Origin: Nitrospirota bacterium
GTDB lineage: Bacteria > Nitrospirota > Thermodesulfovibrionia > SZUA-242
Direction of reading: 5' to 3'
Assembly (NCBI GenBank): GCA_016212095.1
Contig: JACRHH010000013.1
Span: forward strand, 1 to 32,295
Length of the DNA: 32,295 bases
Shown here: positions 6,434 through 17,534 of the stretch, in pieces
How the letters are laid out: every line of letters starts with the position of its first letter
Position numbering within the stretch: position 1 is the stretch's first letter
Position numbers and translations under genes: made by a program
The notes under the pieces: generated by a model
Told to the model about the DNA's origin: nothing
What the model saw: only the letters and a program-made list of their open reading frames with translations
The model's database searches: none

Positions 6434-7780
6434 ATGGACCTTTCGCAAGCCTGGGAAAAGAGCATGGCAATACTTCAGGAAAAGATAGGCGCCCATCTGA
6501 TCGAATCATGGTTCAGGCCGATCACTCTCCAGGGCGTTCGCGAGGATACGATAACCCTTGAGGTTCCAAACCGTTTTTTCAAGGAATGGATAGAGGAAAG
6601 GCATATTGCCGACATTACCGAAGCACTGACAAGAACCACGAACATTGCAAATCCTGTTCTCAAATGGAAACTGTGCCAGAAGGAAACCGACACTACCCTG
6701 AAGAAAATAGAGGTAAGCCAGGAGCACAGGAAAACCAGGCTCGCAAGCCGCGGGATAATTCTCAACCCGAAATACACTTTTTCCAGCTTCGTTGTAGGTT
6801 CGAGCAACCAGTTTGCCCATGCGGCGTGTTCCGCTGTGGCAGCCCAGCCGGGCAAGGCCTACAATCCGCTTTTTATCTACGGCGGAGTCGGCCTCGGCAA
6901 AACTCACCTTATAAACGCTGTCGGTAACACGCTGGCCGACGAGCAGAAAAGTCTGCGCATAACATACATATCCGCCGAGCAGTTCACAAACGATGTAATA
7001 TATTCGATTCGTCACGACAAGATGGAGGATTTCAGGCAACGGTACCGGAACCTCGATGTTCTTCTTGTTGACGACATCCAGTTCATCGCCGGAAAAGACA
7101 GAACGCAGGAAGAGTTTTTTCATACGTTCAACGCGCTCTACGAGTCGCAAAAACAGATAATCATAACCTCAGACCGCTTTCCGAACGAGATTCCGTCTCT
7201 TACCGACCGGCTCCGCTCGCGTTTCAGTTGGGGGCTTATCGCAGACATACAGGCTCCCGATCTTGAAACCAGGATAGCGATTCTTGAAAAGAAGGCCGAG
7301 AACGAGCGCATCAAATTAAGCCGCGATGTGGCCGCGTATCTTGCCCAGCGCATATGCAACAATATCCGCGAGCTTGAGGGCAGCCTTATAAGACTTGGCG
7401 CATTCGCATCCCTTACAGGCAAGGAACTGACCGTCGAGCTTGCCGGAGACATTCTGCGCGGCATAATTCAGGATCAGGACAAGCCTGTAACGGTTGAATC
7501 GATTCAAAAGATCGTAAGCGACTATTTCGGCATAAAGATTGCCGACATGCGCTCGAAAAAACGTACCAAAGAGGTTGCCTTTCCACGGCAGGTCGCCATG
7601 TACATATGCAAGCAGCTAACAGAGCTGTCGCTTGCCGACATAGGCGACGGCTTCGGCGGCAAGGATCATTCCACGGTTATCCACGCATGCAAGCAGATAG
7701 ATGAAAAGATGAAGCAGAAGGAAGACATCGCCCGCAAGGTGAGAACACTTATCGAGAAGATCAAAGGGGAACGTTCATGA
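6434..7780 (+). CDS. dnaA: Chromosomal replication initiator DnaA
   Basis: AAA+ ATPase that binds DnaA boxes and melts oriC. The 448-aa protein has the four usual domains: N-terminal domain I (residues 1-85), a short linker, and an AAA+ core with Walker A GGVGLGKT at 150-157 and Walker B LLVDDIQF at 210-217. The C-terminal domain has the DnaA signature with GGKDHSTVIHACK, which reads the box sequence. The stop overlaps the dnaN start (ATGA), so the two are translationally coupled. The predicted promoter and DnaA boxes upstream suggest autorepression. Codon use here is GC-richer than in the divergent block to the left. Confidence 0.98.
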   Translation: MDLSQAWEKSMAILQEKIGAHLIESWFRPITLQGVREDTITLEVPNRFFKEWIEERHIADITEALTRTTNIANPVLKWKLCQKETDTTLKKIEVSQEHRKTRLASRGIILNPKYTFSSFVVGSSNQFAHAACSAVAAQPGKAYNPLFIYGGVGLGKTHLINAVGNTLADEQKSLRITYISAEQFTNDVIYSIRHDKMEDFRQRYRNLDVLLVDDIQFIAGKDRTQEEFFHTFNALYESQKQIIITSDRFPNEIPSLTDRLRSRFSWGLIADIQAPDLETRIAILEKKAENERIKLSRDVAAYLAQRICNNIRELEGSLIRLGAFASLTGKELTVELAGDILRGIIQDQDKPVTVESIQKIVSDYFGIKIADMRSKKRTKEVAFPRQVAMYICKQLTELSLADIGDGFGGKDHSTVIHACKQIDEKMKQKEDIARKVRTLIEKIKGERS

Positions 7781-8883
7781 AACTTACGGTTTCCAGGGAA
7801 TCCCTTCTTAAAGGGCTTCAGGTCATTCAGGGAATAGTCGAGGCTAAATCAACGATATCCATTCTCAGCCACATGCTTCTTTCGTCCGGCGAAAACGGCA
7901 CAACCATATCGGCAACCGATCTTGAGATAGCTGTCCGCGAACCGCTTGAGGCCGCTGTTCACAGCACCGGTTCGGCCTGTATCCCGGCAAAGAAGCTCTA
8001 CGAGATTGTCCGCGAGATTAACTCGCAGGAAATAACTATTGAGCAACTCGAAAACAACTGGATAAACATCACGGGCGGACGCAGCAAGTTTCGCCTGATC
8101 GGGCTTCCGGAAAAGGATTTTCCGCAGTTTCCCGACATATCCGGCGGCGAATCCATCACAATGGCGGCCTCCGATCTGTCCGACATCATCAATAAAACCC
8201 TTTACGCCACAGGCGACAACGACGCGCGTTATTCATTGAACGGCCTTCTCTTCCATGCCAATCCGTCAACCGGCAGGCTGGTTGTTGTGGGCACCGACGG
8301 GCACAGGCTTGCCGTTGCGTCGAAGGATCTTGCCGCAAGCCTGTCGGAGGAGCGCAAGGTTATCCTTCCCAGAAAGGCCGCATCGGAGGCGCGCAAGCTG
8401 GCCGATTCCACGGCGAACGATATAACCATATCCTTCAACAATAACAACCTTGTTTTTTCGGTTGACGGAATCGTCATGATCTCCCGCCTGATAGAGGGAA
8501 GCTATCCGAACTACGAGCAGGTTATTCCGCGCAACAACGAAAAACGCATGAAGGGAACGAGAACCGAGCTGCTCGGTGCTGTAAAACGCGCCGCGCTAGT
8601 GGGCAGGGAGAAAACTTTCACAGTAAGGCTGGAGATAAGCGAGGGGTTGGCCGTATTTTCCTCTAACAACCCGGAGCTTGGCGAGGCGAACGAGCCGGTC
8701 GAGGTTGAATACTCCGGCGAGCCGCTCACGCTCGGCTTCAACGCCCGGCACACGGTCGATCTGCTTCAGGCCATGAACGGCGAGTTTGTAACGATGGAAC
8801 TGCAAGACTCGCTGATTCCTGCCATAATAAGGGAAACCGGCAACACCGACTATTTCTGCGTGCTCATGCCGATGCGAACCTGA
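7777..8883 (+). CDS. dnaN: DNA polymerase III beta sliding clamp DnaN
   Basis: Ring-shaped processivity clamp for the replicative polymerase. The 368-aa length is normal. Three clamp domains are recognisable, with SRESLLKGLQVIQG at the start, LPEKDFPQFP and RYSLNGLLF in the middle, and VEYSGEPLTLGFNARH and the C-terminal VLMPMRT. It overlaps dnaA by four bases and is preceded by an AGGGGAA ribosome-binding site inside dnaA. gyrB follows after 30 bp; recF, which usually sits between them, is absent. Confidence 0.98.
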   Translation: MKLTVSRESLLKGLQVIQGIVEAKSTISILSHMLLSSGENGTTISATDLEIAVREPLEAAVHSTGSACIPAKKLYEIVREINSQEITIEQLENNWINITGGRSKFRLIGLPEKDFPQFPDISGGESITMAASDLSDIINKTLYATGDNDARYSLNGLLFHANPSTGRLVVVGTDGHRLAVASKDLAASLSEERKVILPRKAASEARKLADSTANDITISFNNNNLVFSVDGIVMISRLIEGSYPNYEQVIPRNNEKRMKGTRTELLGAVKRAALVGREKTFTVRLEISEGLAVFSSNNPELGEANEPVEVEYSGEPLTLGFNARHTVDLLQAMNGEFVTMELQDSLIPAIIRETGNTDYFCVLMPMRT

Positions 8884-8913
8884 CAGTCGCTGTAAAACAA
8901 TATTGAGGTATAG

Positions 8914-11319
<2,406 letters not shown>

Positions 11320-11362
11320 GCAGGCTCGATTCGGTTTAAGGATCTATTACGGAGCAAAAAAC

Positions 11363-12463
11363 ATGGTCATGACGATCTACTGGGAAGGCGGGCAGGTGAT
11401 GATGCTCGACCAGAGCCTTCTTCCAGTCGAAACGGTATATATAGAATGCAGGGATTTTCAGACCGTTGCCGACGGCATCAGGCGGCTTAAGATCAGGGGA
11501 GCGCCCGCCATAGGCATAGCGGCGGCGATGGGGCTTGCGCTTGGCGCGGCTGAAATCGATGCCGAAGACCATGATTCTTTTATAAAAAAACTTCTCCCAG
11601 TCCGCGACGCGCTTCTTGCCACGCGCCCGACAGCCGTCAACATCCAGTGGGCTATGGAGCGGATGTTCGCGCTTCTTTCGATTAACCGCGAGCTTCCGGT
11701 CGGCGAACTCAAATCCCTGCTGGCGGACGAATCGCAGAAGATTCTGGATGAAGACATCCGCATCAACCGGGCGATAGGCGAGGTTGGCGCATCGTTTATT
11801 CATGACGGCGACACGGTGCTCACCCACTGCAACGCCGGATCGCTGGCAACCGGCGGATACGGAACCGCAACCGCAGCCATCCGCGTGGCGGTGGAGCAGG
11901 GCAAGCGCATAAAGGTTGTCGCCGACGAAACCCGTCCGGTGCTGCAAGGCGCGCGGCTTACCGCGTGGGAGCTGATGCAGGACGGAATCGATGTGACGCT
12001 CATCTCCGACACCGCCGCCGGAAGCCTGATGCAGCATGGAGAGATCGATCTGGCGATTGTGGGAACCGACCGCACAACCAGAAACGGCGACGTCGCCAAC
12101 AAGATAGGCACGTATCAGGTTGCTGTTTTATGCAAGGAAAACGGAATTCCGTTTTATGTGGCCGCGCCGCTAAGCAGCATAGATTTTACAATGGCCGACG
12201 GCTCGCTTATCCCGATCGAGGAGCGCCCGGCGGATGAAGTCACCGACGTATTCGGCAAGGTGAAGATCGCGCCGGAGGGAGTGAAGGTGCGAAATCCGGC
12301 GTTCGATGTTACGCCGCATCGCTATGTCACGGCGTTGTTTACCGAAAAAGGCGCTTACCGCCCGAAAGACCTCTGGCGGCTTTCAGGCTCTGCCAATCTG
12401 TCTGTGACGGATTCGGCACTTGCGCCGTTTCGTGTTGACAGCGTTAAAAAAACCGGCATATGA
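11363..12463 (+). CDS. mtnA: S-methyl-5-thioribose-1-phosphate isomerase MtnA
   Basis: Methionine-salvage enzyme that converts methylthioribose-1-phosphate to methylthioribulose-1-phosphate; it is related to eIF2B alpha. The 366-aa protein has LKIRGAPAIGIAAAMG near residue 45, the catalytic Cys in THCNAGSLATGGYGT, DETRPVLQGARLTAWEL, and the catalytic Asp in VGTDRTTRNGDVANKIGTY. The chosen ATG is 8 nt after GGAG at 11351-11354; a second ATG two codons later is also possible. No other salvage gene is nearby. The prenyl synthase gene begins 10 bp downstream. Confidence 0.95.
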   Translation: MVMTIYWEGGQVMMLDQSLLPVETVYIECRDFQTVADGIRRLKIRGAPAIGIAAAMGLALGAAEIDAEDHDSFIKKLLPVRDALLATRPTAVNIQWAMERMFALLSINRELPVGELKSLLADESQKILDEDIRINRAIGEVGASFIHDGDTVLTHCNAGSLATGGYGTATAAIRVAVEQGKRIKVVADETRPVLQGARLTAWELMQDGIDVTLISDTAAGSLMQHGEIDLAIVGTDRTTRNGDVANKIGTYQVAVLCKENGIPFYVAAPLSSIDFTMADGSLIPIEERPADEVTDVFGKVKIAPEGVKVRNPAFDVTPHRYVTALFTEKGAYRPKDLWRLSGSANLSVTDSALAPFRVDSVKKTGI

Positions 12464-12473
12464 TCGGAGTGTC

Positions 12474-13451
12474 ATGAATATTCAGGAAGTCTGGGACAGT
12501 TACCGCGATCAGCTTGCGCGTGTCGAGGAACAGTTGTTTCGCGACCTCGAATCGCCTGTCGCCCAGATTCCGGCTGTCGGACGATACCTGATAGGAAGCG
12601 GCGGCAAGCGGCTTCGCCCGGTTCTGGTCATTCTTGGCGCGGAGATGGCCGGTTACGCCGGAAACCATATTCCGGTGTTGGGAAGCATCGTTGAAACCAT
12701 CCACACCGCGTCGCTTCTGCACGACGACATAGTTGACGACGCGACGATACGCCGCGGAAAACCGGCGGCGCATTCGGTCTGGGGCAACGAGATCATCGTG
12801 CTCGTGGGCGACTTCATGTATTCAAACGCGCTTCGCATCGCGGTTTCGCTTAAAAACCAGCAAGTTATGGACGTGCTCTCGGAAGCCACCACCCGCATGA
12901 CCGAGGCCGAGCTTTTGCAGCTTTCCAAAATCGGCGACCCGGCGATTACCGAAGACGATTACCTGAAGATCATAAGCGGCAAGACCGCCGCGCTCATATC
13001 CGCCGCATGCAGGCTTGGGGCGATTCTTGCCGGACGCCCGGAGGCGGACGATGAGGCGATGGCCGGTTTCGGCACAAGGCTTGGCGCTGCGTTCCAGATT
13101 GCAGACGACCTGCTCGATTACAGGGCCGACGCCGGCAAGCTTGGGAAAAGCCTCGGAAAAGACCTCGAAGAGGGCAAGCTCACGCTGCCGGTGATACTGC
13201 TTCTGGGTCAGGCGTCGGAGGGCGAACGCGAGGAGATAAAGCGGATCATAGGCGCCGAAAGCCTTGCCGAGGCAGATCTTGCCAGAATGATGGAGCTTTT
13301 CGCCAAATACGGCACGCTTGATCTTGCCCTTGCCCGCGCCGAGGGGATCATGGCCGAGGCGAAGGCCATGATAGTCGAACGTTTTCCGGAATCGAGGGCA
13401 AGGCAGGCTATGCTTGCCATCGCCGATTATGCCCTTTACCGCGAGCGCTGA
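12474..13451 (+). CDS. Trans polyprenyl diphosphate synthase (long-chain, quinone side chain)
   Basis: Extends allylic diphosphates with IPP to make the polyprenyl tail of quinones. The start at 12474 is chosen because CGGAG lies just upstream and because the longer reading frame would overlap mtnA. The product is 325 aa. GSGGKRLRP is at 41-49, the first Asp-rich motif DDIVDD at 84-89, and the second DDLLD at 211-215. The residue five before the first Asp motif is alanine, which normally permits a long product (octaprenyl-like, IspB/HepT type); exact chain length cannot be read. It overlaps the next gene by one base. Confidence 0.92.
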   Translation: MNIQEVWDSYRDQLARVEEQLFRDLESPVAQIPAVGRYLIGSGGKRLRPVLVILGAEMAGYAGNHIPVLGSIVETIHTASLLHDDIVDDATIRRGKPAAHSVWGNEIIVLVGDFMYSNALRIAVSLKNQQVMDVLSEATTRMTEAELLQLSKIGDPAITEDDYLKIISGKTAALISAACRLGAILAGRPEADDEAMAGFGTRLGAAFQIADDLLDYRADAGKLGKSLGKDLEEGKLTLPVILLLGQASEGEREEIKRIIGAESLAEADLARMMELFAKYGTLDLALARAEGIMAEAKAMIVERFPESRARQAMLAIADYALYRER

Positions 13452-13960
13452 TGCACCCGCTGGTGGAGCTTGCGAAACGAGCCGTCGAGGAATACACCCG
13501 GCATGGCCGCAGGCTTGCCTCACCCCCTGAGTTTCCCGAAGAATTCCGGCGTCCTGCCGGAGCGTTCGTATCCATAAAGAAAAAAGGCGATCTGCGCGGC
13601 TGCATCGGCACGATAGAGCCGCGCAGCCGTGAGCTTCCCGACGAGGTGATCGAAAACGCGATAAGCGCCTGCTCCGGCGATCCCCGGTTCATGCCGGTTG
13701 AGCCGGACGAACTGGACGATCTTTCGTACAGCGTGGATGTGCTTGGCTCGCCGGAGCCGGTGGGCGGCAGGGAAGAACTCGACCCGAAGATCTATGGCGT
13801 GATCGTGAAAAAGGGGCTTCGGCGCGGGCTTCTTCTGCCCGACCTTGAGGGCGTGGATACCGTGGAGAAGCAGCTTGCGATCACAAAGCGCAAGGCGGGA
13901 ATTGCTCTCGATGAAGAAAACATAGAAATTGCGCGGTTCCGCGTGACAAGGTACAGGTAG
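13451..13960 (+). CDS. AMMECR1-domain protein (AmmeMemoRadiSam system protein A)
   Basis: The 169-aa protein consists of one AMMECR1 domain, with the diagnostic [10 protein letters not shown] at residues 48-57 (Cys51) and later [13 protein letters not shown] and [14 protein letters not shown]. Many bacteria encode it with a MEMO1-like protein and a radical SAM enzyme as the AmmeMemoRadiSam system, whose biochemical role is not established. Neither partner is in this window. It starts within the stop codon of the prenyl synthase gene (TGATG) and is 5 bp from the ArsR gene, so it is part of the same operon. Confidence 0.9.
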   Translation: MHPLVELAKRAVEEYTRHGRRLASPPEFPEEFRRPAGAFVSIKKKGDLRGCIGTIEPRSRELPDEVIENAISACSGDPRFMPVEPDELDDLSYSVDVLGSPEPVGGREELDPKIYGVIVKKGLRRGLLLPDLEGVDTVEKQLAITKRKAGIALDEENIEIARFRVTRYR

Positions 13961-13965
13961 CGTTA

Positions 13966-14406
13966 ATGCCGGAACGCGAGCAGCCTGATCTGGCGCGTGT
14001 TTTCCACGCTCTCTCGGATGAAACCCGGCTGAAGGTTGTTCTGCTTCTTTCAGACGGAGAGCTCTGCGTCTGCGACCTGATGGCCGCGCTTGAGATGGCT
14101 CAGTCGCGCATCTCGTTTCATATGGGCGTGCTCAAGTCCGCCGGGCTGGTTGCAAGCCGAACCGTGGGGCGCTGGAACGCCTACCGGCTTCGGGATCAGC
14201 GCAGGCTTTTTTCGGAAATTTTCGGTCTGGTCAGGAAAAGCCGCGCGGTTCATGTTGTCGAGGAGAAAAAACGGCTGAAGGCATACCTCAAATGTAAGAA
14301 GAGATTTTTCCCCGGCGAATCGCCATGCTGTCCGGACATTCCGCCCGGAGCCGCAAACCCGTGCGCGAAACCCGGTTCCATCTCCGGTGCAGCGAATAAT
14401 CCGTAA
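13966..14406 (+). CDS. ArsR/SmtB-family transcriptional regulator, Cys-rich tail
   Basis: A 146-aa winged-helix repressor. LARVFHALSDETRLKVVLLL at residues 9-28 is the family opening. ELCVCDL at 32-38 is the alpha-3 metal site (Cys34, Cys36) used by arsenite-sensing ArsR proteins. The recognition helix is around residues 44-58 (QSRISFHMGVLKSAG). The C-terminal tail after residue 105 carries further cysteines at 110, 121, 122 and 133, so it may bind a thiophilic metal or metalloid. No arsenic resistance gene is adjacent; the neighbours are housekeeping genes and the hydrogenase. The target is unknown. Confidence 0.9.
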   Translation: MPEREQPDLARVFHALSDETRLKVVLLLSDGELCVCDLMAALEMAQSRISFHMGVLKSAGLVASRTVGRWNAYRLRDQRRLFSEIFGLVRKSRAVHVVEEKKRLKAYLKCKKRFFPGESPCCPDIPPGAANPCAKPGSISGAANNP

Positions 14407-14641
14407 CGACGAGATTACGGAGGTGCTGGTAGGCCCGCCGGATGGCCACAGGCATGTCCGCGCCATAATCCGGCTGTCCGACGGAGCGGAGATTGTGCTT
14501 CAGGAGGCCGCAGTGGCCGCCATTGTCCGCGCTTTTGTTACCATCAAGACGCATCCGGCTACGGAAAACATGCGCCTGGTTGGCCGAAACGTGGATGATC
14601 GAAAAAACGGTTTTGCGGAGTGGCAGTTGTTGGAGGAGTGA
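14387..14641 (+). CDS. Unknown 84-aa protein
   Basis: GTG start inside the last codons of the arsR gene (20-bp overlap), ending 77 bp before the hydrogenase operon. The product is small and soluble, with no signal peptide or membrane segment. It has a beta-rich start (EITEVLVGPPDGHRHVRAII) and a central IVLQEAAVAAIVRAF helix. I do not recognise the family. Support comes from the uninterrupted frame, codon use like the neighbours, and tight packing between two real genes. A false call cannot be excluded. Confidence 0.55.
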   Translation: MQRIIRNDEITEVLVGPPDGHRHVRAIIRLSDGAEIVLQEAAVAAIVRAFVTIKTHPATENMRLVGRNVDDRKNGFAEWQLLEE

Positions 14642-14718
14642 GGCCGGATGAATTTCGCTAAAGTTTTCCTGCAACCCGTCGAATCAGTATTACCAAAACG
14701 GTTCAGGAGGGCTTACGC

Positions 14719-15759
14719 ATGATCTTCAAGGTTTTCGGGAAAAAGGAACTGCCCAGACTGTTTGATGTCATCGCCGTAAACCGCGTTGTCGGGCCGGTTC
14801 AGAAGGGAACCGACAAAAACGGCAGCCCGCTTCACACCTTCGGGGAGGTTCGCGATTTCGCCGAACTCTCCCTCGACTACAAAACCACGATACTTTCGGC
14901 CAAGCGGTTTGTGCTTCCGTTTCATGAAACCCTCTGCACCTTCCGGGTGACCGAAAACGGCTGGGAAAAGGACGTGGATTTCAACGTGCGCGGGCCGACC
15001 GTCTTCTTCGGACTCCACGCCTGCGACATCAACGCCTTCAACCGCCTCGACAAGGTGCTGATGGAGAGCGTCTATCCCACCCCTTATTACGCTTCCAAAC
15101 GAAAAAACATGTTCATCATCGGCACAAACTGCGAGCCGCAGCCATACTGCTTCTGCCGCTCGATGGGAACCGACACCGCGCTTCACGGCTTCGATCTCTT
15201 TTTAACCGACATAGGCGACCGCTACTTCGCCGAGGTTCAGTCGGCAACGGCCTACAATTTCCTTCTCCAGATAAAGACCGCCGACCCGAAGGAAAAGGAT
15301 CATCAGCGCTACATGGACGTTGTGGCCGAGAAGAACAAAAAATTCACCGCGCATGTGGACAACACAGACCTTACAAAAATACTCGACATGGAGTTTCAGT
15401 CGCAAGCGTGGAAGGAATGGGGCGACAAATGCCTCTCGTGCGGCACATGCGCCAATGTCTGCCCCACATGCTACTGCTACGGCGTGGAGGAGACGGTGGA
15501 CATGAACGCAACCGGCGCAAGGAAGATCAAGAGCCTGCATTCCTGCAACCTGATAGATTTCGCCGAGGTTGCGGGCGGCCACAACTTCCGCCCGGAGCGC
15601 CACAGCCGCCTGAAATACCGCTACTATCACAAGCATCGGGGCTTCGTGGAGGCGTTTGAAGAATCCCTCTGCGTGGGCTGCGGGCGCTGCGGCGAGGCGT
15701 GTCTGGCCGATATTACGGTTCCGGAAGTGATCGCGAGCGTTCGCGGGGAGGGACACTGA
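14719..15759 (+). CDS. hydB: [NiFe] hydrogenase (group 3b-like) beta subunit, 4Fe-4S protein
   Basis: Electron-transfer subunit of a cytoplasmic heterotetrameric hydrogenase, sometimes called sulfhydrogenase; homologous to the anaerobic sulfite reductase A subunit. The 346-aa product has a conserved N-terminal region with FFGLHACDINAF and two C-terminal 4Fe-4S motifs: CLSCGTCANVCPTC from about residue 237 and LCVGCGRCGEACLAD from about residue 317. A strong AGGAGG ribosome-binding site is at 14705-14710. It is the first gene of the beta-gamma-delta-alpha operon, the order known from Pyrococcus soluble hydrogenases. It likely carries electrons between the delta subunit clusters and the flavin of gamma. 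Confidence 0.92.
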   Translation: MIFKVFGKKELPRLFDVIAVNRVVGPVQKGTDKNGSPLHTFGEVRDFAELSLDYKTTILSAKRFVLPFHETLCTFRVTENGWEKDVDFNVRGPTVFFGLHACDINAFNRLDKVLMESVYPTPYYASKRKNMFIIGTNCEPQPYCFCRSMGTDTALHGFDLFLTDIGDRYFAEVQSATAYNFLLQIKTADPKEKDHQRYMDVVAEKNKKFTAHVDNTDLTKILDMEFQSQAWKEWGDKCLSCGTCANVCPTCYCYGVEETVDMNATGARKIKSLHSCNLIDFAEVAGGHNFRPERHSRLKYRYYHKHRGFVEAFEESLCVGCGRCGEACLADITVPEVIASVRGEGH

Positions 15760-15760
15760 C

Positions 15761-16663
15761 ATGGATAACAGACTGCCGCTTGTGGACATCATGGAAGAGG
15801 GAACACATCGCCGTCACGACGACATAGGAAGCTTCGAGTACACCTACAAGGCCGAGATCATGAACATCTACCCAATGACCGCCAGCGAGAAGCTCTACCA
15901 GATTCAGATCATCGAGCCTGACAGGCGCAACCGTTTTTCGTTCCAGCCGGGCCAGTTTGTGATGCTTGAGATTCCGGGCGTGGGCGAGGCTCCGTTTTCG
16001 ATCTCGTCGTCGCCCATCCGCCACGGATTTGTCGAGCTCTGCATCAGAAACGTGGGCAACCTCACCGGATTTCTTGCCCGGATGCAGAGGGGCGCGCAGA
16101 TCGGCATACGCGGCCCGTTCGGCACGCAGTTTCCGGTTGGCGAAATGGAAGGCTCCGACGTGCTGCTTGTCGCCGGCGGGCTTGGCATTGTGCCGCTTCG
16201 CTCGGCCATTCTAACCGTGCTCGAAAACCGCAGCCGCTACGGCAGCGTGGATATTGTCTACGGCGCGAAAACGCCGTCGGAGCTTCTGTTTACCTATCAG
16301 TATGAGATGTGGCGCAAGTTCGACATCAACCTGAGCATCATCGTTGAAACGCCCGACGATGAGTGGAAAGGCCCGACCGGGTTTCTCACCCGAATTCTGG
16401 AAGACCGCGTGGCCCAGGCCGGAGCAAATTTCGCCGCAAACACATACGCCATTGTCTGCGGCCCGCCGGTGATGTTCAAGCACGTCTGCGGAATGCTCAC
16501 AAAGGCCGGAATACCGATGCAGAAGATGTTTGTCTCGCTGGAGCGCCGGATGCACTGCGGACGCGGGAAATGCTGCCGGTGCAATATCGGATCGACCTAC
16601 ACATGCCTGAAAGGCCCGGTGTTCGACTACTGGAGCATCATGAACCTGAAGGAGGCGATCTGA
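15761..16663 (+). CDS. hydG: [NiFe] hydrogenase gamma subunit, FAD/NAD(P)-binding with 2Fe-2S
   Basis: A ferredoxin-NADP reductase-like diaphorase subunit of 300 aa. The FAD site includes PGQFVMLEIPGVGEAPFSIS (about residues 65-84). The NAD(P)-binding region has VLLVAGGLGIVPLRSAI near residue 135. A cysteine motif CGRGKCCRCNIG near residue 266 is a 2Fe-2S ligand set as in dihydroorotate dehydrogenase B-type electron transfer subunits. It lies one base after the beta gene and one base before delta. It is expected to exchange electrons with NADP(H) or NAD(H); the preferred cofactor cannot be decided by eye. The symbol follows Pyrococcus usage and is not the [FeFe]-hydrogenase maturase HydG. Confidence 0.9.
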   Translation: MDNRLPLVDIMEEGTHRRHDDIGSFEYTYKAEIMNIYPMTASEKLYQIQIIEPDRRNRFSFQPGQFVMLEIPGVGEAPFSISSSPIRHGFVELCIRNVGNLTGFLARMQRGAQIGIRGPFGTQFPVGEMEGSDVLLVAGGLGIVPLRSAILTVLENRSRYGSVDIVYGAKTPSELLFTYQYEMWRKFDINLSIIVETPDDEWKGPTGFLTRILEDRVAQAGANFAANTYAIVCGPPVMFKHVCGMLTKAGIPMQKMFVSLERRMHCGRGKCCRCNIGSTYTCLKGPVFDYWSIMNLKEAI

Positions 16664-16664
16664 C

Positions 16665-17534
16665 ATGACTCAGGAACGAACATATCTTGGCGTGCCGCTT
16701 CACAAGCCGAAGGTGGCCTTCTTCGAACTGAGCTCGTGCGAGGGCTGCCAGTTGCAGATTGTGAACAACGAGGCCACTCTTCTGGATTTTCTGTCGCTGG
16801 TAGAAATCGTGAACTTCCGCGAGGCGATGACAGAGCGCTCGAACGACTACGAAATCGCGTTTGTGGAGGGCAGCGTGACCCGCGCCGACGAGATTACGCG
16901 GCTTACCGAAATTCGCAGAAACGCCGCCGTGCTGGTTGCGCTTGGAAGCTGCGCCTGCTTCGGCGGCGTGAACCAGCTTAAAAACCGCTTTCACGACATC
17001 GCGTGGGTGAAAAAAGAGGTTTACGGCAAGCATCCGGTTGAAACAGAGGCCGAGGCCAAGCCGCTTGAAGCCTTTGTGCGAGTAGATCTAAAAATATTCG
17101 GATGCCCGATAAAGAAGGAAGAGGTGGAAAAGATCGTGACGAACGTTGCGCTTGGGCGGCCTGTGCAGCATCCGAAGTTTCCGGTCTGCATGGAATGCAA
17201 GGCGAACGAGAACATCTGCCTGTTCGACCTGGGCGAGCCCTGCCTTGGCCCGGTTACGCGGGCGGGCTGCGATTCATGGTGCCCGAACAGCCGCATGGGC
17301 TGCTGGGGCTGCCGCGGCCCGGCGGACGACGCCAACGTGGAGCAACTGAGGAACATCGCGAAAAAACACGGTATTTCTGCCGAGGCGATGCTCGACAGGC
17401 TGGAATGCTTCGGCGGCTTTGCGTCGCATGTAGATGAGATCAGGGGCAAGGCGAAAGCCAAAAAAACGGCTTCGGCGGCAAAGGGGGGAGTTAATCCACC
17501 ATCCTCCCCTTTGGGAAAGGGGAGGAGACGATGA
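16665..17534 (+). CDS. hydD: [NiFe] hydrogenase delta (small) subunit
   Basis: Small subunit with the NADH:ubiquinone oxidoreductase 20-kDa fold. LSSCEGCQ at residues 22-29 gives the first two cysteines of the proximal 4Fe-4S cluster, with GSCACFGG and a later CLGPVTRAGC region. Further cysteines in CMECKANENIC and GCWGCRG fit additional clusters. No twin-arginine signal is present, so the enzyme is cytoplasmic, as in group 3. The last 17 residues (273-289, from KGGVNPP) are encoded by a GC-rich repeat element and look like an added tail. The stop overlaps the alpha start (ATGA). Confidence 0.93.
   Translation: MTQERTYLGVPLHKPKVAFFELSSCEGCQLQIVNNEATLLDFLSLVEIVNFREAMTERSNDYEIAFVEGSVTRADEITRLTEIRRNAAVLVALGSCACFGGVNQLKNRFHDIAWVKKEVYGKHPVETEAEAKPLEAFVRVDLKIFGCPIKKEEVEKIVTNVALGRPVQHPKFPVCMECKANENICLFDLGEPCLGPVTRAGCDSWCPNSRMGCWGCRGPADDANVEQLRNIAKKHGISAEAMLDRLECFGGFASHVDEIRGKAKAKKTASAAKGGVNPPSSPLGKGRRR
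17484..17527. repeat. GC-rich palindromic repeat at the delta/alpha gene junction
   Basis: CCTCCCCTTT (17503-17512) and AAAGGGGAGG (17516-17525) form a perfect 10-bp stem with a GGG loop, preceded by a G-rich run and TTAATCCACC. The element supplies the last residues of the delta protein and the GGGGAGGAG ribosome-binding site of the alpha gene. A related larger palindrome lies at 22887-22933. Confidence 0.7.

Noticed and set aside
14719-16663. Anaerobic sulfite reductase (AsrAB)
   Set aside because: The beta and gamma genes resemble AsrA/AsrB, but they are followed by hydrogenase delta and alpha genes rather than the sirohaem AsrC subunit.
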